DNA of 64,000 bases from Bacteroidota bacterium (GCA_022567155.1 JADFHN010000001.1:62001-126000); one strand, 5' to 3'. Shown: positions 1 to 9,950, counted from the stretch's first letter. Numbers and translations: made by a program. Notes: a model not told the origin generated them from the sequence alone.

Positions 1-638
1 ACGATGTCGTTCTTAATTTCAATTGACCTGTAAATCAGGGTTTTCCAGTCCGTATTTGTGAGATCTGCTATATTTTCATGAACTTCAAAATAGGCGGCAT
101 CGTATATCAAACCATGCTTGATTACTTCTGCAAATCCGGAAATCCGCTGATTATCCGGAAGTGTTTCCAGAAACACCGGATCAATGATGACCTTGTCGGG
201 CACCCGGAAAACACCTATTTGATTTTTATAAGGGCCAAGGTCAATTCCAAGCTTACCTCCTACGCTGGCATCTGCCATGGCCAGCAAGGTGGTCGGTATA
301 TGGATGAAATCAATTCCTCTTTTAAATGTGGCAGCACAAAATCCCCCCATATCACAAATAACACCTCCGCCCAGGTTGATCAGCAGCGAACTCCTGTCAA
401 AGTGCTGAGCAGAAAGCCATTTCCAGATTTCTTTGCTTGTATCCATATTCTTATGGTTTTCACCGCTGCTGATTGTAAATGTAGTATGGGCAGGCAAAGC
501 GTTTTTAACCTTTGGATAACATAGTTCAATGGTATTTTCATCGGCAAGCACACCAATTTTTGAATACCTGTTTTTATTCAGGAAAGTTTCGAGCGATAGC
601 TGTACGGGGTAGTTTATCGAAATATAATCGGGGATCAT
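1..638 (-). CDS. aroB: 3-dehydroquinate synthase, 3' end outside window
   Basis: Converts DAHP to 3-dehydroquinate, the second step of the shikimate pathway, in the cytoplasm. Only about the first 212 residues are in the window; the frame runs off the left edge. Seen directly: the NAD-binding motif GGGVICDMGGFCAATFKRG, then PTTLLAMADASVGGKLGID and KNQIGVF, all hallmarks of AroB. The ATG at 636-638 overlaps the TGA of the upstream DAHP synthase gene (ATGA, 4 bp), so the two are almost certainly co-transcribed and translationally coupled. Known family, high certainty; only completeness cannot be judged. Confidence 0.93.
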   Translation of the reverse strand, partial: MIPDYISINYPVQLSLETFLNKNRYSKIGVLADENTIELCYPKVKNALPAHTTFTISSGENHKNMDTSKEIWKWLSAQHFDRSSLLINLGGGVICDMGGFCAATFKRGIDFIHIPTTLLAMADASVGGKLGIDLGPYKNQIGVFRVPDKVIIDPVFLETLPDNQRISGFAEVIKHGLIYDAAYFEVHENIADLTNTDWKTLIYRSIEIKNDI

Positions 639-1726
639 GTTTTGTTTCCTGTATTATTTTTTTTCATGATTTCAGTTTGCGACCGTATGGATTCATCATG
701 AATCAGCTTATACAGTTTTTCCACAAACATTTTATCAAGTTTAAGAGATGTTCCCAGGTCGCTGCGGGTTTTCAGAAGGTACTTCCACCGTTCGAGCTGG
801 AAAACAGTGACGTTGTTTTCTTTTTTATAAAATCCAATTTCATCAACCAGTTTCATTCGTGCCGAAAGCGTTTCGAGCAGTTCCTGGTCCACCAGGTCAA
901 TTTTTTCCCGGAGTTCTTCAAGTTTGGTCAAAAACCGCACATTATCGCTTGTTCTTTTGCGAATTTTTAGTCCGTCAATGAGGCGCTTTAGTTCGTCCGG
1001 TGTTATTTGTTGTTTAGTGTCGCTCAATGCTTCTTCAGGACGGATATGTACTTCCACCATTAAGCCGTCATAATCCAGGTCCATGGCTTTTTGGCAAAGT
1101 TCCATTATCATGCTTCTTTCGCCGGCTATATGGCTTGGATCACATATCAGCGGCATTTGAGGCAGTTCACTCTTAAGTTCGATAGCCAGGTGCCAGGTGG
1201 GCGGATTACGGAACCGTGATTTCTGAAAAGATGAAAACCCACGGTGTACTGCAGCAAGTTTGGTGACACCGGCACGGTTTATCCGTTCGAGCGCTCCAAG
1301 CCACAGCGAAATATCGGGGTTGAGTGGGTTTTTGACCAGTACCGGTTTATCTACCCCTTTAATGGCTTCAGCCAGCTCCTGAACAGCAAAGGGGTTTGCG
1401 GTTGTACGCGCTCCGACCCAGAACACATCGATATTCGCTTTCAGCGCCTTTTCGACGTGCAACGGAGTGGCCACCTCGGTTGCAAACTTTAAGCCCAATT
1501 CATCCCTTATTTCACTGATCCAATTCAGGGCGCTGTCGCCGGCACCTTCAAAATTTCCCGGCCGGGTTCTCGGTTTCCATACACCCGCCCGGATAATGTC
1601 TATACCTATGGTTTTAAGGCTTGCTGCAGTGCTGTAAAGCTGTTCTTTTGATTCTGCACTGCAGGGACCTGCAATAATAAGCGGGGGGTATTTTACACCC
1701 CAGGTATGCATGCCGGAAATATCCAT
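635..1726 (-). CDS. bifunctional DAHP synthase / chorismate mutase type II
   Basis: Fusion typical of Bacteroidota. Residues about 1-255 are a type I-beta 3-deoxy-7-phosphoheptulonate synthase, seen from GPCSAES (residues 20-26), RAGVWKPRTRPGNFEG (46-61) and CDPSHIAGERS. Residues about 265-345 are an AroQ-type chorismate mutase helix bundle (LREKIDLVDQELLETLSARM). The first enzyme condenses PEP and erythrose 4-phosphate; the second turns chorismate into prephenate, so the fusion joins the entry and the Phe/Tyr branch of aromatic biosynthesis. It is directly followed by aroB with a 4-bp overlap. Length 363 aa is normal for the fusion. This anabolic aromatic pair is unrelated to the catabolic cluster at 12-37 kb. 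Confidence 0.95.
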   Translation of the reverse strand: MDISGMHTWGVKYPPLIIAGPCSAESKEQLYSTAASLKTIGIDIIRAGVWKPRTRPGNFEGAGDSALNWISEIRDELGLKFATEVATPLHVEKALKANIDVFWVGARTTANPFAVQELAEAIKGVDKPVLVKNPLNPDISLWLGALERINRAGVTKLAAVHRGFSSFQKSRFRNPPTWHLAIELKSELPQMPLICDPSHIAGERSMIMELCQKAMDLDYDGLMVEVHIRPEEALSDTKQQITPDELKRLIDGLKIRKRTSDNVRFLTKLEELREKIDLVDQELLETLSARMKLVDEIGFYKKENNVTVFQLERWKYLLKTRSDLGTSLKLDKMFVEKLYKLIHDESIRSQTEIMKKNNTGNKT

Positions 1727-1824
1727 AAAACATTATTTCTGCAATATTCAGGCAAATTTTAAATTTTAAATGATAACAACCTAAAACAAATTCCGGTTTT
1801 ATATATTTGCCCGAAAAATAAGGT

Positions 1825-2994
1825 ATGGATAGGATTGACCTGGAATCATTTAACAATACAGAAGTTGCCTTTGCTGCAAAATCCAACTGGAAATTAAAAA
1901 AAGCATACTGGCTGTTTTTAACTATTAAAAATCCTGCACTCTCTCGTATTACTACCTTCCTGGCTAAAATGTTTCCGGTTAAACCACTTATCAAAGCAAC
2001 TATATTTGATCATTTTTGCGGAGGCGAAGCTATCAATGACAGTTGGAAGGTAATCGATTTGCTTGCAAAATTCAACGTGCAATCCATACTCGATTATTCG
2101 GTTGAGGGAGGCCAGAGTGAAAAAGGATTTGATGAAACAACCGAAGAAATACACAGGACGATCATTTATGCAGGCAACAACGACCATATCCCGTTTGCGG
2201 TATTCAAAGTTACGGGCATTGCTCCGGAGGATGTATTGGAGAAAGTTCAGAACAACCAGGAACTTACCGGGGATGAAAAAGAAGCTTATTCCAGGGTGGT
2301 TGCAAGAATTGATAAGTTGTGTGGCGCGTCGTTTGAACATAATGTACACATTTTTGTTGATGCAGAGGACTCGTGGTACCAGGATGTAATTGACGATATC
2401 GTGTATGACATGATGGAAAAATACAACCGGAAAGAAGCCATCGTGTTTAACACGTTTCAAATGTACCGGAAGGACATGCCGGGCAATCTGCAAACGGCCA
2501 TTAAAGTTGCCCGCGAGAAAGGGTATTATTTAGGAGCAAAACTCGTGAGAGGCGCATATATGGAAAAAGAACGGGAAAGGGCTGCTGAAAATGGATACGA
2601 GGATCCTATATGTGTGGACAAAGAAGCTACCGACAAGTTGTATAACGACGGCCTGAAGGAGTGTATTGATAATTTCGATATTGTTTCGGTTGCGAACTGC
2701 ACACATAATGAATACAGCAGTTACTATCTTACCGAATTAATGGAAGAAAAGGGTATCGGGAGGAACGACAAAAAAGTGTATTTTTCGCAACTGCTTGGCA
2801 TGAGCGATAACATTTCTTTTAATCTTGCAAAAGCAGGATACAATGTGGCAAAATATGTGCCCTACGGACCGGTGAGGAGTGTCATACCGTACCTGATACG
2901 CCGTGCGGAAGAAAATACATCGGTTGCCGGTCAAAGCACCCGCGAGCTTTCGTTGATCAAAGCGGAGATGGCCAGACGAAAGCAGCTAAAGTAA
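1825..2994 (+). CDS. proline dehydrogenase (monofunctional, FAD-dependent)
   Basis: 389 aa, the size of a stand-alone PRODH rather than bifunctional PutA. It oxidises proline to pyrroline-5-carboxylate and passes electrons through FAD to the quinone pool. Seen: the barrel motifs FVDAEDSWYQDVID, NTFQMYRKDM, GAKLVRGAYMEKER, and the C-terminal YVPYGPVRSVIPYLIRRAEEN that carries the substrate-binding arginines. The ATG at 1825 gives the full N terminus. It is divergent from the DAHP synthase gene with about 100 bp between them, which must hold both promoters. No pyrroline-5-carboxylate dehydrogenase lies next to it. Confidence 0.93.
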   Translation: MDRIDLESFNNTEVAFAAKSNWKLKKAYWLFLTIKNPALSRITTFLAKMFPVKPLIKATIFDHFCGGEAINDSWKVIDLLAKFNVQSILDYSVEGGQSEKGFDETTEEIHRTIIYAGNNDHIPFAVFKVTGIAPEDVLEKVQNNQELTGDEKEAYSRVVARIDKLCGASFEHNVHIFVDAEDSWYQDVIDDIVYDMMEKYNRKEAIVFNTFQMYRKDMPGNLQTAIKVAREKGYYLGAKLVRGAYMEKERERAAENGYEDPICVDKEATDKLYNDGLKECIDNFDIVSVANCTHNEYSSYYLTELMEEKGIGRNDKKVYFSQLLGMSDNISFNLAKAGYNVAKYVPYGPVRSVIPYLIRRAEENTSVAGQSTRELSLIKAEMARRKQLK

Positions 2995-3112
2995 AACAGC
3001 TGGGATTTAGTCCCCGGGATCGGGAGAAAAAGTAAACGGTTGTGGAGCGGCCAAAGAGTTATTTGATAAAATACGATTCTCCATAAAATAAATGCGAAGT
3101 TTTTGTACTGAG

Positions 3113-3499
3113 TTATTGGGTAAAAGAGGGACAACCGAGGCCTCCTCCACTAGAAAAACAATCCGCCAAGCCGATTATAGAAAGCAATCCAATAACCGAA
3201 ACAACAACAAGTACAGCTGTTGCAGCTGGAGACGCGTATTTAACTTCACTTATATTTAATTGAGATAGATCCAGTTCCACCAATCCAACAACTCCTTTCA
3301 CTTTCTTTACTCCATATAAGATACTATCCCTTCTAATAAGTTTTTTGTAATTATATGTTTCCCCTTCAACGGTTTTTATCCGTACAGGTTGTTCCTTTAG
3401 TACTGCTTGATCGACAGTCACACTTTTTGCCGAAACACAACTTTGAAAGATTATAAATACGATTAGGAACCCGGCAATAGATTTTAAATGCGTTCTCAT
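3113..3499 (-). CDS. putative lipoprotein, unknown function
   Basis: 128 aa. The N terminus has a positively charged start, a hydrophobic stretch and a lipobox-like FIIFQSC, so it is probably lipidated at Cys21 and exported. A beta-rich middle (VDQAVLKEQPVRIKTVEGE) is followed by a hydrophobic C-terminal helix (TAVLVVVSVIGLLSIIGLA) and a Gly/Cys-rich tail. This pattern resembles small Bacteroidota envelope proteins, but I do not recognise a named family. It stands alone between proline dehydrogenase (convergent) and a gene-poor stretch. Confidence 0.6.
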   Translation of the reverse strand: MRTHLKSIAGFLIVFIIFQSCVSAKSVTVDQAVLKEQPVRIKTVEGETYNYKKLIRRDSILYGVKKVKGVVGLVELDLSQLNISEVKYASPAATAVLVVVSVIGLLSIIGLADCFSSGGGLGCPSFTQ

Positions 3500-4101
3500 A
3501 TCTGTAGCGATTAAAACAAAGTACAGTTCAAAGTTTAAAGAATATCCATTCTAACACAAACGGAATACTGCAAGCGGAGGAAATTTGATTTGCGGTAAAT
3601 CGAATGTTATTATTTTAAATGGCCTACGGATTAAGATCTTACAGTGAGTTTATCTCTCCTTTAAGAAATTAATCACTTGCGCAGTGTCAATTAATTTTTT
3701 GCAAATCCTTGTCCTGAATTTTGCCTTCTCTTAATGCTTTGTTAAGATCAAATTTATTATCCAATATATTGGGAGAAACAGGGATTGGGTTTATGCATTG
3801 GTTAAACGATTAAAGCAGAAACAGCTAATTGGATAGGAATCCCCTGTCCGGATAAATCAGCCCGGAGAGGTTTGGATTAATGGAATGGGGCATATGTCAT
3901 TGAAGAGAGTGTTTAGAAGTATCAGGAGAAATGAAAATTATTTTTCTCATCACCTTTATAAAATAATGTGTCTGAGACAGATGGATAAAACTTGTTCCTA
4001 TCTCTTTCCATAAAAAGCTAAAGGCGAGTATGTTAGTGGTAAATTACCATACAAATACCATTAAAAGGTTAAATAAAAAGGTATTAGGGGTAATATTGGT
4101 A
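3500..4101. other. intergenic, no gene seen
   Basis: About 600 bp of AT-rich DNA. I see no coding signal on either strand and no clear RNA. It includes a 21-bp sequence (3576-3596) repeated exactly at 4734-4754. Confidence 0.5.
3576..3596 (+). repeat. 21-bp direct repeat, copy 1
   Basis: The 21 bases from 3576 to 3596 (start GGAGGAAATT, end GATTTGCGGT) recur identically at 4734-4754. The two copies bracket the lipoprotein-distal gap and the TerB-like gene. Function unknown. Confidence 0.7.
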
Positions 4102-4533
4102 TTATTGAAGCAGCAAGCCCACTCTTTTTCTGGTTTCTTCCCAAGGTAGCCCGTTTTTGATATTTTGTGTTATAGCATCTACCAGTTTCTGTTGGTTTTT
4201 ATATCCGAATTTTTTGGCAAAGATTAAACATAAATTCACTTCCTCTTCATATATTTTTCCATCAATAGTCATCATGTTTATCAGTTCGTAAAACTGTTCG
4301 AATTTTTCAATTGCATCTACAGGTAACTCGAATTTTACCTCAGCAGGATTTTCCTGAATTTTTTTAAGTTCTTTATCTGAAACCTTATGTTTTTTAGCTA
4401 ATTTTTTAAGTAACTGATACTCATAATCGTCGAAATGGCTATCTATCATTGCCATTTCCAGAAGGTTTTTCATATGGCTTTTCGAAGTTGCTTTACCTTC
4501 TTTGAACAAGTCGATAAGCTCTGTAAATTTCAT
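4102..4533 (-). CDS. TerB-like helical protein
   Basis: 143 aa, all-helical, with acidic motifs at the positions expected of the TerB/DjlA-N fold: AMIDSHFDDYEYQLLKKLAKK near residues 27-47 and MMTIDGKIYEEEVNLC near 88-103. TerB folds bind divalent metal through such acidic residues. No signal peptide and no membrane segment, so cytoplasmic. It stands alone, upstream of lysS in the opposite direction. Family assignment is by motif only; the cellular role is unknown. Confidence 0.6.
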   Translation of the reverse strand: MKFTELIDLFKEGKATSKSHMKNLLEMAMIDSHFDDYEYQLLKKLAKKHKVSDKELKKIQENPAEVKFELPVDAIEKFEQFYELINMMTIDGKIYEEEVNLCLIFAKKFGYKNQQKLVDAITQNIKNGLPWEETRKRVGLLLQ

Positions 4534-4941
4534 GACTTTATGTTTTTAGGTGATACATTCATTAAGTTTCATACCCATATTACATAGAAAAACCATACCA
4601 GTAACTAAGATCTACTGAATAAGGGTGTGAGGCGTATTTTATCTTATTCTCTGTTCCCATTATGGGAATAAAAATTTGATATTGGGAAAATTCTAAGCAA
4701 CACCAGTTTCATGATGTTAATTCTTTGTTCAGTGGAGGAAATTTGATTTGCGGTTATCGCAAGTGTATGCTCATTTGATTGTACACAAAATACCACCAAG
4801 GAGTAAATTTTCATATACGACAAATCGTATATCTTTGCACAAATTAATGAGTATATCTATGTCACCTTTTTGTCGCTTTCAATTGTAACTCACTGATATT
4901 CAATATATATTCTTTGCACTCCAAATTTTGAATTGATATTT
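4534..4941. other. intergenic upstream of lysS
   Basis: About 400 AT-rich bases between divergent genes. It carries the second copy of the 21-bp repeat (4734-4754). A stretch near 4810-4850 (ATACGACAAATCGTATA) is an imperfect palindrome, possibly regulatory. No coding signal. Confidence 0.4.
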
Positions 4942-6678
4942 ATGCACCTCAGTGAACAGGAAATTGTAAGAAGAAATGCCCTTGAAGAGCTGGGAAAGTC
5001 AGGGATTAACAGCTATCCGCCGGAATTGTATGAAGTTACACATAAAGCATCGGAAATTAAAAACAACTTCTCAGAAGACAATTCCGATGAATTCAAAGAG
5101 GTATCAATGGCGGGCAGGATTATGAGCCGCAGGATTATGGGATCGGCCTCATTTGCTGAAATCCAGGATGAAACGGGACGGATTCAGATTTATCTGAGGC
5201 GTGACGACCTATGCCCGGGCGATGATAAGACCCTTTATAACACCGTTTTTAAAAAGCTGCTGGATATAGGCGATATCATAGGTGTACAGGGTTATGTGTT
5301 TAAAACAAAAACAGGTGAAACTTCTGTTTATGTAAAGGAATTGAAGCTTTTGACAAAATCGCTCAGGCCGTTGCCAATTGTAAAAGAAAGTACGGATGAG
5401 GAGGGCAATATAAAAATACACGATGCCTTCAGCGATCAGGAAATGAAATACCGGCAGCGGTATGTTGACCTGATTGTAAACCCACAGGTGCGGGAAACAT
5501 TCAGACAACGAAACAAACTCGTGAACTCTATGCGTCAATTTTTAGATGCCAAAGGATACCTGGAGGTAGAAACACCGGTATTGCAGCCTTTGTACGGTGG
5601 TGCCGCAGCCAAACCGTTCAAAACCCATCATAATGCACTTGATATGACATTGTATCTGCGGATTGCCAATGAGTTATATCTAAAAAGACTTATTGTAGGT
5701 GGATTTGAAGGTGTTTATGAGTTCTCAAAAGATTTTCGAAACGAAGGGATGTCGAGGTTTCATAATCCTGAATTTACAATGATGGAGCTATATGTGGCTT
5801 ACAAAGACTACTTCTGGATGATGGACCTTGTGGAAGAGATGATTGAAAAAGTAGCCATGGACCTTCATGGCACCACCAACGTGCAGGTAGGGGAGCACTT
5901 GATTGATTTCAAACGTCCATGGAAGCGGTTTACCATGTTTGAAGCCATTGAGCGCTTTACAGGTGTTAATATCAGTGAAATGGATGAAAAAGCGTTAATT
6001 GAAACTGCTAATAAACTTGATTTACCCATTGATGAAACGATGGGAAAAGGAAAACTGATCGATATGATTTTTGGCGAAAAGTGTGAGCCGTACCTGATCC
6101 AACCAACTTATATTACCGACTATCCGGTTGAAATGTCGCCATTGGCTAAAAAACATCGTTCAAAAGAAGGGCTGGCAGAACGATTTGAGACCATTATTAA
6201 CGGAAAAGAAATATGCAACGCCTTTTCAGAACTCAATGATCCGATAGATCAGAGAAAGCGTTTCGAAGAACAACTTGAGCTCGGGCGACGTGGCGACGAA
6301 GAAGCAATGACCCTGGACGAAGATTTTCTTCGTTCTATTGAATACGGAATGCCTCCCACAGCCGGACTTGGTGTGGGTATCGACAGACTTACCATGATCA
6401 TGACCAATCAGCCCTCGATTCAGGATGTTATATTTTTTCCGCAGATGAAGCCTGAGAGAAAACAGGCCTATGCCACCCGTGATGACTATGTGCAGGCTGG
6501 CGTTCGGGAAGAACTGATTCCGGTACTGCAAAAGTTGGGAATACATACAATCGACCAGCTAAAAGATGCCATTCCCGGTAAACTTTTTAATGATGTATGC
6601 GGTATGCGGAAAAAGATGAAACTGAATGAGGTAAAAAATCCGACGTTGGAAGAAGTAACCACCTGGGTTGAAGGATAA
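4942..6678 (+). CDS. lysS: lysyl-tRNA synthetase, class II
   Basis: Charges tRNA-Lys in the cytoplasm. An in-frame TTG lies 9 bp upstream (4933), but the ATG at 4942 gives [17 protein letters not shown], the usual N terminus, and 578 aa. An N-terminal OB-fold anticodon-binding domain (about residues 60-150) is followed by the class II catalytic core: motif 2 region [24 protein letters not shown] and motif 3 [13 protein letters not shown] short C-terminal extension ([28 protein letters not shown]) resembles a helix-hairpin tail found in Bacteroidota LysRS. Complete and intact. Confidence 0.96.
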   Translation: MHLSEQEIVRRNALEELGKSGINSYPPELYEVTHKASEIKNNFSEDNSDEFKEVSMAGRIMSRRIMGSASFAEIQDETGRIQIYLRRDDLCPGDDKTLYNTVFKKLLDIGDIIGVQGYVFKTKTGETSVYVKELKLLTKSLRPLPIVKESTDEEGNIKIHDAFSDQEMKYRQRYVDLIVNPQVRETFRQRNKLVNSMRQFLDAKGYLEVETPVLQPLYGGAAAKPFKTHHNALDMTLYLRIANELYLKRLIVGGFEGVYEFSKDFRNEGMSRFHNPEFTMMELYVAYKDYFWMMDLVEEMIEKVAMDLHGTTNVQVGEHLIDFKRPWKRFTMFEAIERFTGVNISEMDEKALIETANKLDLPIDETMGKGKLIDMIFGEKCEPYLIQPTYITDYPVEMSPLAKKHRSKEGLAERFETIINGKEICNAFSELNDPIDQRKRFEEQLELGRRGDEEAMTLDEDFLRSIEYGMPPTAGLGVGIDRLTMIMTNQPSIQDVIFFPQMKPERKQAYATRDDYVQAGVREELIPVLQKLGIHTIDQLKDAIPGKLFNDVCGMRKKMKLNEVKNPTLEEVTTWVEG

Positions 6679-7244
6679 AGCACGGAGGCAAACTGCCCGT
6701 CCCAGCCCGACTTTGCCATTCTGCAGGCGAGCGGTTTATCCATCGGACGCCATAGGCTTGCCGATGACGCGACCAGGTGGACTTCTGCACCAGATCCTAG
6801 GTCGTTCTGCAACCAATAAAGTGACCTCACACCCAGTAAAATAAACAGGAAATTGTGTTTATTTAAATATTTATGGATATATATGGATATATATGGATAT
6901 TTATAGATATAATTAGTGGAAGAATTAATAGGGAACGCAGCAATCGCAAGATCTGTTAATAATTAACCGAGTTGTACATTACAGATTCTTCCTGCCCAAA
7001 CTACACCTGGTAGAGATCAAATTTCCATAACATTGATTTCCCGCCTGCCAACGTACTTTGAGAAGAATACGGCACGGAAGCCCGCCTGCCGCCTGCCTGC
7101 CAACAAGGCAGTGACGGGCAGGTAAATTGCCCGATCGGCTGCGGACCTGTCCCAGCCCGACTTAGTCATTCTGGCAGGCGACCGGTGCACCCTGGCGCTG
7201 GACATAGTTCTTTTCAAAAAAGGCAAATGCTTATTAACAGCTCA
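6679..7244. repeat. intergenic region with two copies of a GC-rich repeat
   Basis: No gene. Two related GC-rich blocks, about 6681-6790 and 7060-7195, share the core GTCCCAGCCCGACTT then CATTCTG and CAGGCGA, with GCCTGCC/GGCAGGC runs. Between them 6871-6910 is a 10-bp tandem array (four units of nTATGGATAT type). The blocks are much richer in GC than the surrounding DNA and recur in variant form at 37.5, 58.2 and 63.7 kb, so they look like a dispersed, non-coding repeat family. Confidence 0.65.
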
Positions 7245-7280
7245 CAAAAAAACGCCTCCGTTCCGGGAAGGCGTTTTTTT
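7245..7280 (-). terminator. rho-independent terminator after the sigma factor gene
   Basis: Stem AACGCCT (7251-7257) pairs with AGGCGTT (7269-7275), flanked by A-tract and T-tract so it can act on both strands. It lies 20 bp beyond the sigma factor stop codon. Confidence 0.85.
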
Positions 7281-7300
7281 AAGATTATTGTTATGATATT

Positions 7301-8167
7301 CTAACCAAGATACTCAGCCAACTGGCTTTGCCTTGCTGTATGCCGCAACTGACGAAGCGCCTTTTCTTTTATTTGTCTGACGCGTTCCCTGGTGAGCCCA
7401 AGTTCTTCGCCGATTTTTTCAAGTGACATAGGCGAATCATAGCCAATTCCATAGAACATCTTGATCACCTGCATATCTTTATGCTTCAATTGCGACAAAG
7501 AGCGTTCTGTTTCAATGCTTAGCGAATCGTAATAAGCAACCTTCTTATCGGTATCTTCCAGATTCGGATCCCGAAGTACATCAAGCAGGGAGTTGGATTC
7601 GCCTTCATGAAATGGCGCGTCCACTGACATTTGCTTGGAGTTAGAGTTCAGTGTATTTTTCACTTCATCTTCAGTCATGGAAAGAAAATCTGCCAGTTCG
7701 GCTTCCGTAGGCATTCTTTCCAGATTTTGTTCCAGATCAGATTCAGCTCTTTTAACCTTACTTAGCGTGCCAACCCTGTTTAAGGGCAACCGTACCATAC
7801 GCGAATGTTCTGCCAGCGCTTGCATGATCGACTGACGTATCCACCATACTGCATAAGAAATAAATTTAAATCCTCTTGTGTGGTCAAATTTCTGGGCGGC
7901 TTTGATCAGTCCAAGATTGCCCTCATTAATGAGGTCATTCAGTGTAAGGCTTCTGTTCTGGTACTGTTTAGCAACAGAAACTACAAACCTCAGGTTGGCT
8001 TTCACCAACTTTTCCAATGCAAGATGGTCTCCGTCCTGAATTCTTTTGGCAAGTTCTACTTCCATTTCAGGCGTGATCATTTCTACCTTGTTTACATCCT
8101 GAAAGTACTTTTCCAAAGAGGCACTTTCACGGTTCGTAATGTTTTGGGTTATCTTTAGTTGTCTCAT
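7301..8167 (-). CDS. rpoD: primary RNA polymerase sigma factor, Bacteroidota type
   Basis: 288 aa, the short primary sigma of Bacteroidota that lacks the long region 1.1. Region 1.2/2 spans residues about 15-130 ([56 protein letters not shown]), region 3 follows ([16 protein letters not shown]), and region 4.2 is the C-terminal helix-turn-helix ([20 protein letters not shown]). It directs RNA polymerase to promoters with a TAnnTTTG -7 element, which matches the elements called elsewhere in this window. ATG start at 8167; single-gene unit ending at the terminator at 7245-7280. Best phylum marker here. Confidence 0.96.
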   Translation of the reverse strand: MRQLKITQNITNRESASLEKYFQDVNKVEMITPEMEVELAKRIQDGDHLALEKLVKANLRFVVSVAKQYQNRSLTLNDLINEGNLGLIKAAQKFDHTRGFKFISYAVWWIRQSIMQALAEHSRMVRLPLNRVGTLSKVKRAESDLEQNLERMPTEAELADFLSMTEDEVKNTLNSNSKQMSVDAPFHEGESNSLLDVLRDPNLEDTDKKVAYYDSLSIETERSLSQLKHKDMQVIKMFYGIGYDSPMSLEKIGEELGLTRERVRQIKEKALRQLRHTARQSQLAEYLG

Positions 8168-8642
8168 ATAAAATGTTTAACTACAAATTTATACCGCTCT
8201 ATGCAACGGATATGGGCATTTTACCTAAATATGCTATTATCTGATCAGTATAACCAAGTAATAAACGGGTGCAAAGATACTAAATAAAGTAACTCAACTC
8301 AACCCCAAAGCTTAAATTTCACCAAGTTTTTTTAATTTGATACAATATATGAAAAAAATATCATATATCATTAAAAAAATGATGATTAATTCATATACGG
8401 TAAGTCCGGCCTCATTTTCTGATCCTGTTTATTCGAAAAGATTTTTTTTGTTGGTATCCGCGGTACGCATTCTAGCTAAATCAGAACAATTATAAAGGCC
8501 GTAACAATTGCTTTCATTATATAATCATGTAATTTAGATTATTATTGGCAGACAAATTACATAAAACTGATGGCAAATGATATGTTATTTGATTGAGAAA
8601 ACAGGATTAGTTTAATTTTATAACGTTAATGCTCATAAAAAA
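8168..8642. other. intergenic between divergent genes
   Basis: 475 bp, very AT-rich, upstream of both the sigma factor gene and the DUF5706 gene. It must hold both promoters. I see no gene, RNA or repeat that I can support. Confidence 0.4.
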
Positions 8643-9278
8643 ATGCAACGATCTAAACATGAAAACATAAATATTACGGAAGAAACGGGCATACCCGGCG
8701 ACCCAGGCAGCCGGCTGTCCGAATCCGAACAATGGGTGCGGGGAAGGGGAAAAGATACATTGTTCCGGATTACAATCCGGAATCAGGCTGATCACATATC
8801 CATTGCAGACAATAAGGCAAATATCATTATCAGTATCAATACCATTATCATTTCCCTGGTTGTTGCCTTGCTCGGAACAGGAGCAACGATCCGGATCTGG
8901 CCTTTTCTTGAATATACACAAATTACACCGCCACTGATTATTTTACTTGTGTCATGCACAATATCTGCCGTTTTCTCGCTGCTGGCTGCTAGACCTAGAA
9001 TCCGAAAAGGAATCCCGGATTTGAAACGAAACAGTTTGCTTTTTTTCGGAAACTTTAGTCACATGACCGTAGAGCAATACTTGAAAGAGATGGATGAAGT
9101 ACTAAGCTCAAATGAGAATATTTATAGAAGCCTGATCCTGGATTTATATAATTACGGCAGAATACTGAATCGCAAATACAGGTTGCTTGCGATTTCATAC
9201 ACCGCATTTCTGACTGGTTTGGTATGTTGTGTGTCTATATTCCTGATATTATTTGCTATAAGTTACCCTTACGGATAG
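8643..9278 (+). CDS. PycTM-like (DUF5706) membrane protein
   Basis: 211 aa. The region from about residue 45 has ADNKANIIISINTIIISLVVALL, a transmembrane hairpin partner SCTISAVFSLLAARPRI, a soluble helical stretch (FGNFSHMTVEQYLKEMDEVL) and a third C-terminal transmembrane segment. This is the architecture of the family used as the membrane effector (PycTM) in Pycsar anti-phage systems, where it perturbs the membrane on binding a cyclic pyrimidine nucleotide. No cyclase gene is adjacent: neighbours are the sigma factor gene and a small membrane protein. It may be an orphan effector or a housekeeping member of the same fold. Family by pattern; function inferred. Confidence 0.65.
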   Translation: MQRSKHENINITEETGIPGDPGSRLSESEQWVRGRGKDTLFRITIRNQADHISIADNKANIIISINTIIISLVVALLGTGATIRIWPFLEYTQITPPLIILLVSCTISAVFSLLAARPRIRKGIPDLKRNSLLFFGNFSHMTVEQYLKEMDEVLSSNENIYRSLILDLYNYGRILNRKYRLLAISYTAFLTGLVCCVSIFLILFAISYPYG

Positions 9279-9310
9279 GGTTTGAATCTGCCAATGGCTC
9301 CTTCCTTATT

Positions 9311-9661
9311 TTAATGCTGCCGGTCTTCTTTCGTGAGTCCTGAGAAAATACCGTTTAAAATTGATACAATAAAACTAAACAGAACGGCCCACCAAAACCC
9401 GTCAATGTTGGTTCCGGGTATGATCGAATCAGCCAGCAAAATGATCAATGCGTTTATCACAATTAGAAACAGGCCGAGGGTAAATACCGTAAAAGGAATT
9501 GTAAGGATGATAAGCAGGGGTTTGATGGTGATGTTAAGCAGCGCAAGCACACCGGCCAGAATAAATGCTGAGGTAAAATCATCGACATGCACGCCCGGCA
9601 GCAGGTACGAGGTTATGAGTATGGCTACCGCGTATAAGAGAAGTCTGACAATGAGCTTCAT
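9311..9661 (-). CDS. small membrane protein, 'phage holin family' (four-helix)
   Basis: 116 aa with four predicted transmembrane helices and the motif NITIKPLLIILTIPFTVFTLGLF, the signature of the widespread DUF360-type 'phage holin family' membrane proteins. Despite the name, chromosomal members stand alone and are not linked to prophages. Here there is no phage gene nearby. ATG at 9661; convergent with the DUF5706 gene with a 32-bp gap. Function unknown. Confidence 0.75.
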   Translation of the reverse strand: MKLIVRLLLYAVAILITSYLLPGVHVDDFTSAFILAGVLALLNITIKPLLIILTIPFTVFTLGLFLIVINALIILLADSIIPGTNIDGFWWAVLFSFIVSILNGIFSGLTKEDRQH

Positions 9662-9833
9662 AGCTGAAAGAATTTTACGAAAATTAAATATATGGAAGCA
9701 GGTTGAAGAAAATGAATAAATGGTAATAAATAGGTTGATAAATTAAGGCGGATATTGGAAATTATTGGTTGTTGCGGTAATATTGCACTCCCATTTCAAC
9801 CATTTCAGAACAAGGGTTTCTGAAGGGTAACAA

Positions 9834-9907
9834 TCCTCAGTAGCTCAGTTGGTTAGAGCACCTGACTGTTAATCAGGGGGTCGTAGGTTCAAGTCCTACC
9901 TGGGGAG
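9834..9907 (+). tRNA. tRNA-Asn (GTT)
   Basis: 74-nt cloverleaf. The acceptor stem TCCTCAG (9834-9840) pairs with CTGGGGA (9900-9906), with one G-T pair. The anticodon loop CTGTTAA gives anticodon GTT, and the T arm contains GGTTCAAGTCC. CCA is not encoded. A rho-independent terminator follows at 9928-9950. Confidence 0.96.
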
Positions 9908-9927
9908 CAATGATAATCAGTAAGATA

Positions 9928-9950
9928 GCCTCCATTTTGGAGGTTTTTTT
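9928..9950 (+). terminator. terminator after tRNA-Asn
   Basis: Stem CCTCCA/TGGAGG with a two-base loop followed by seven T residues, 20 bp after the tRNA. Confidence 0.85.

Noticed and set aside
6226-6546. Antisense open frames inside lysS and many other genes
   Set aside because: They lie opposite strongly conserved proteins, have no motifs and follow the codon pattern of the sense strand.
9311-9661. Prophage holin
   Set aside because: The family name is misleading; no lysin, tail or integrase gene is nearby and single chromosomal copies are usual.
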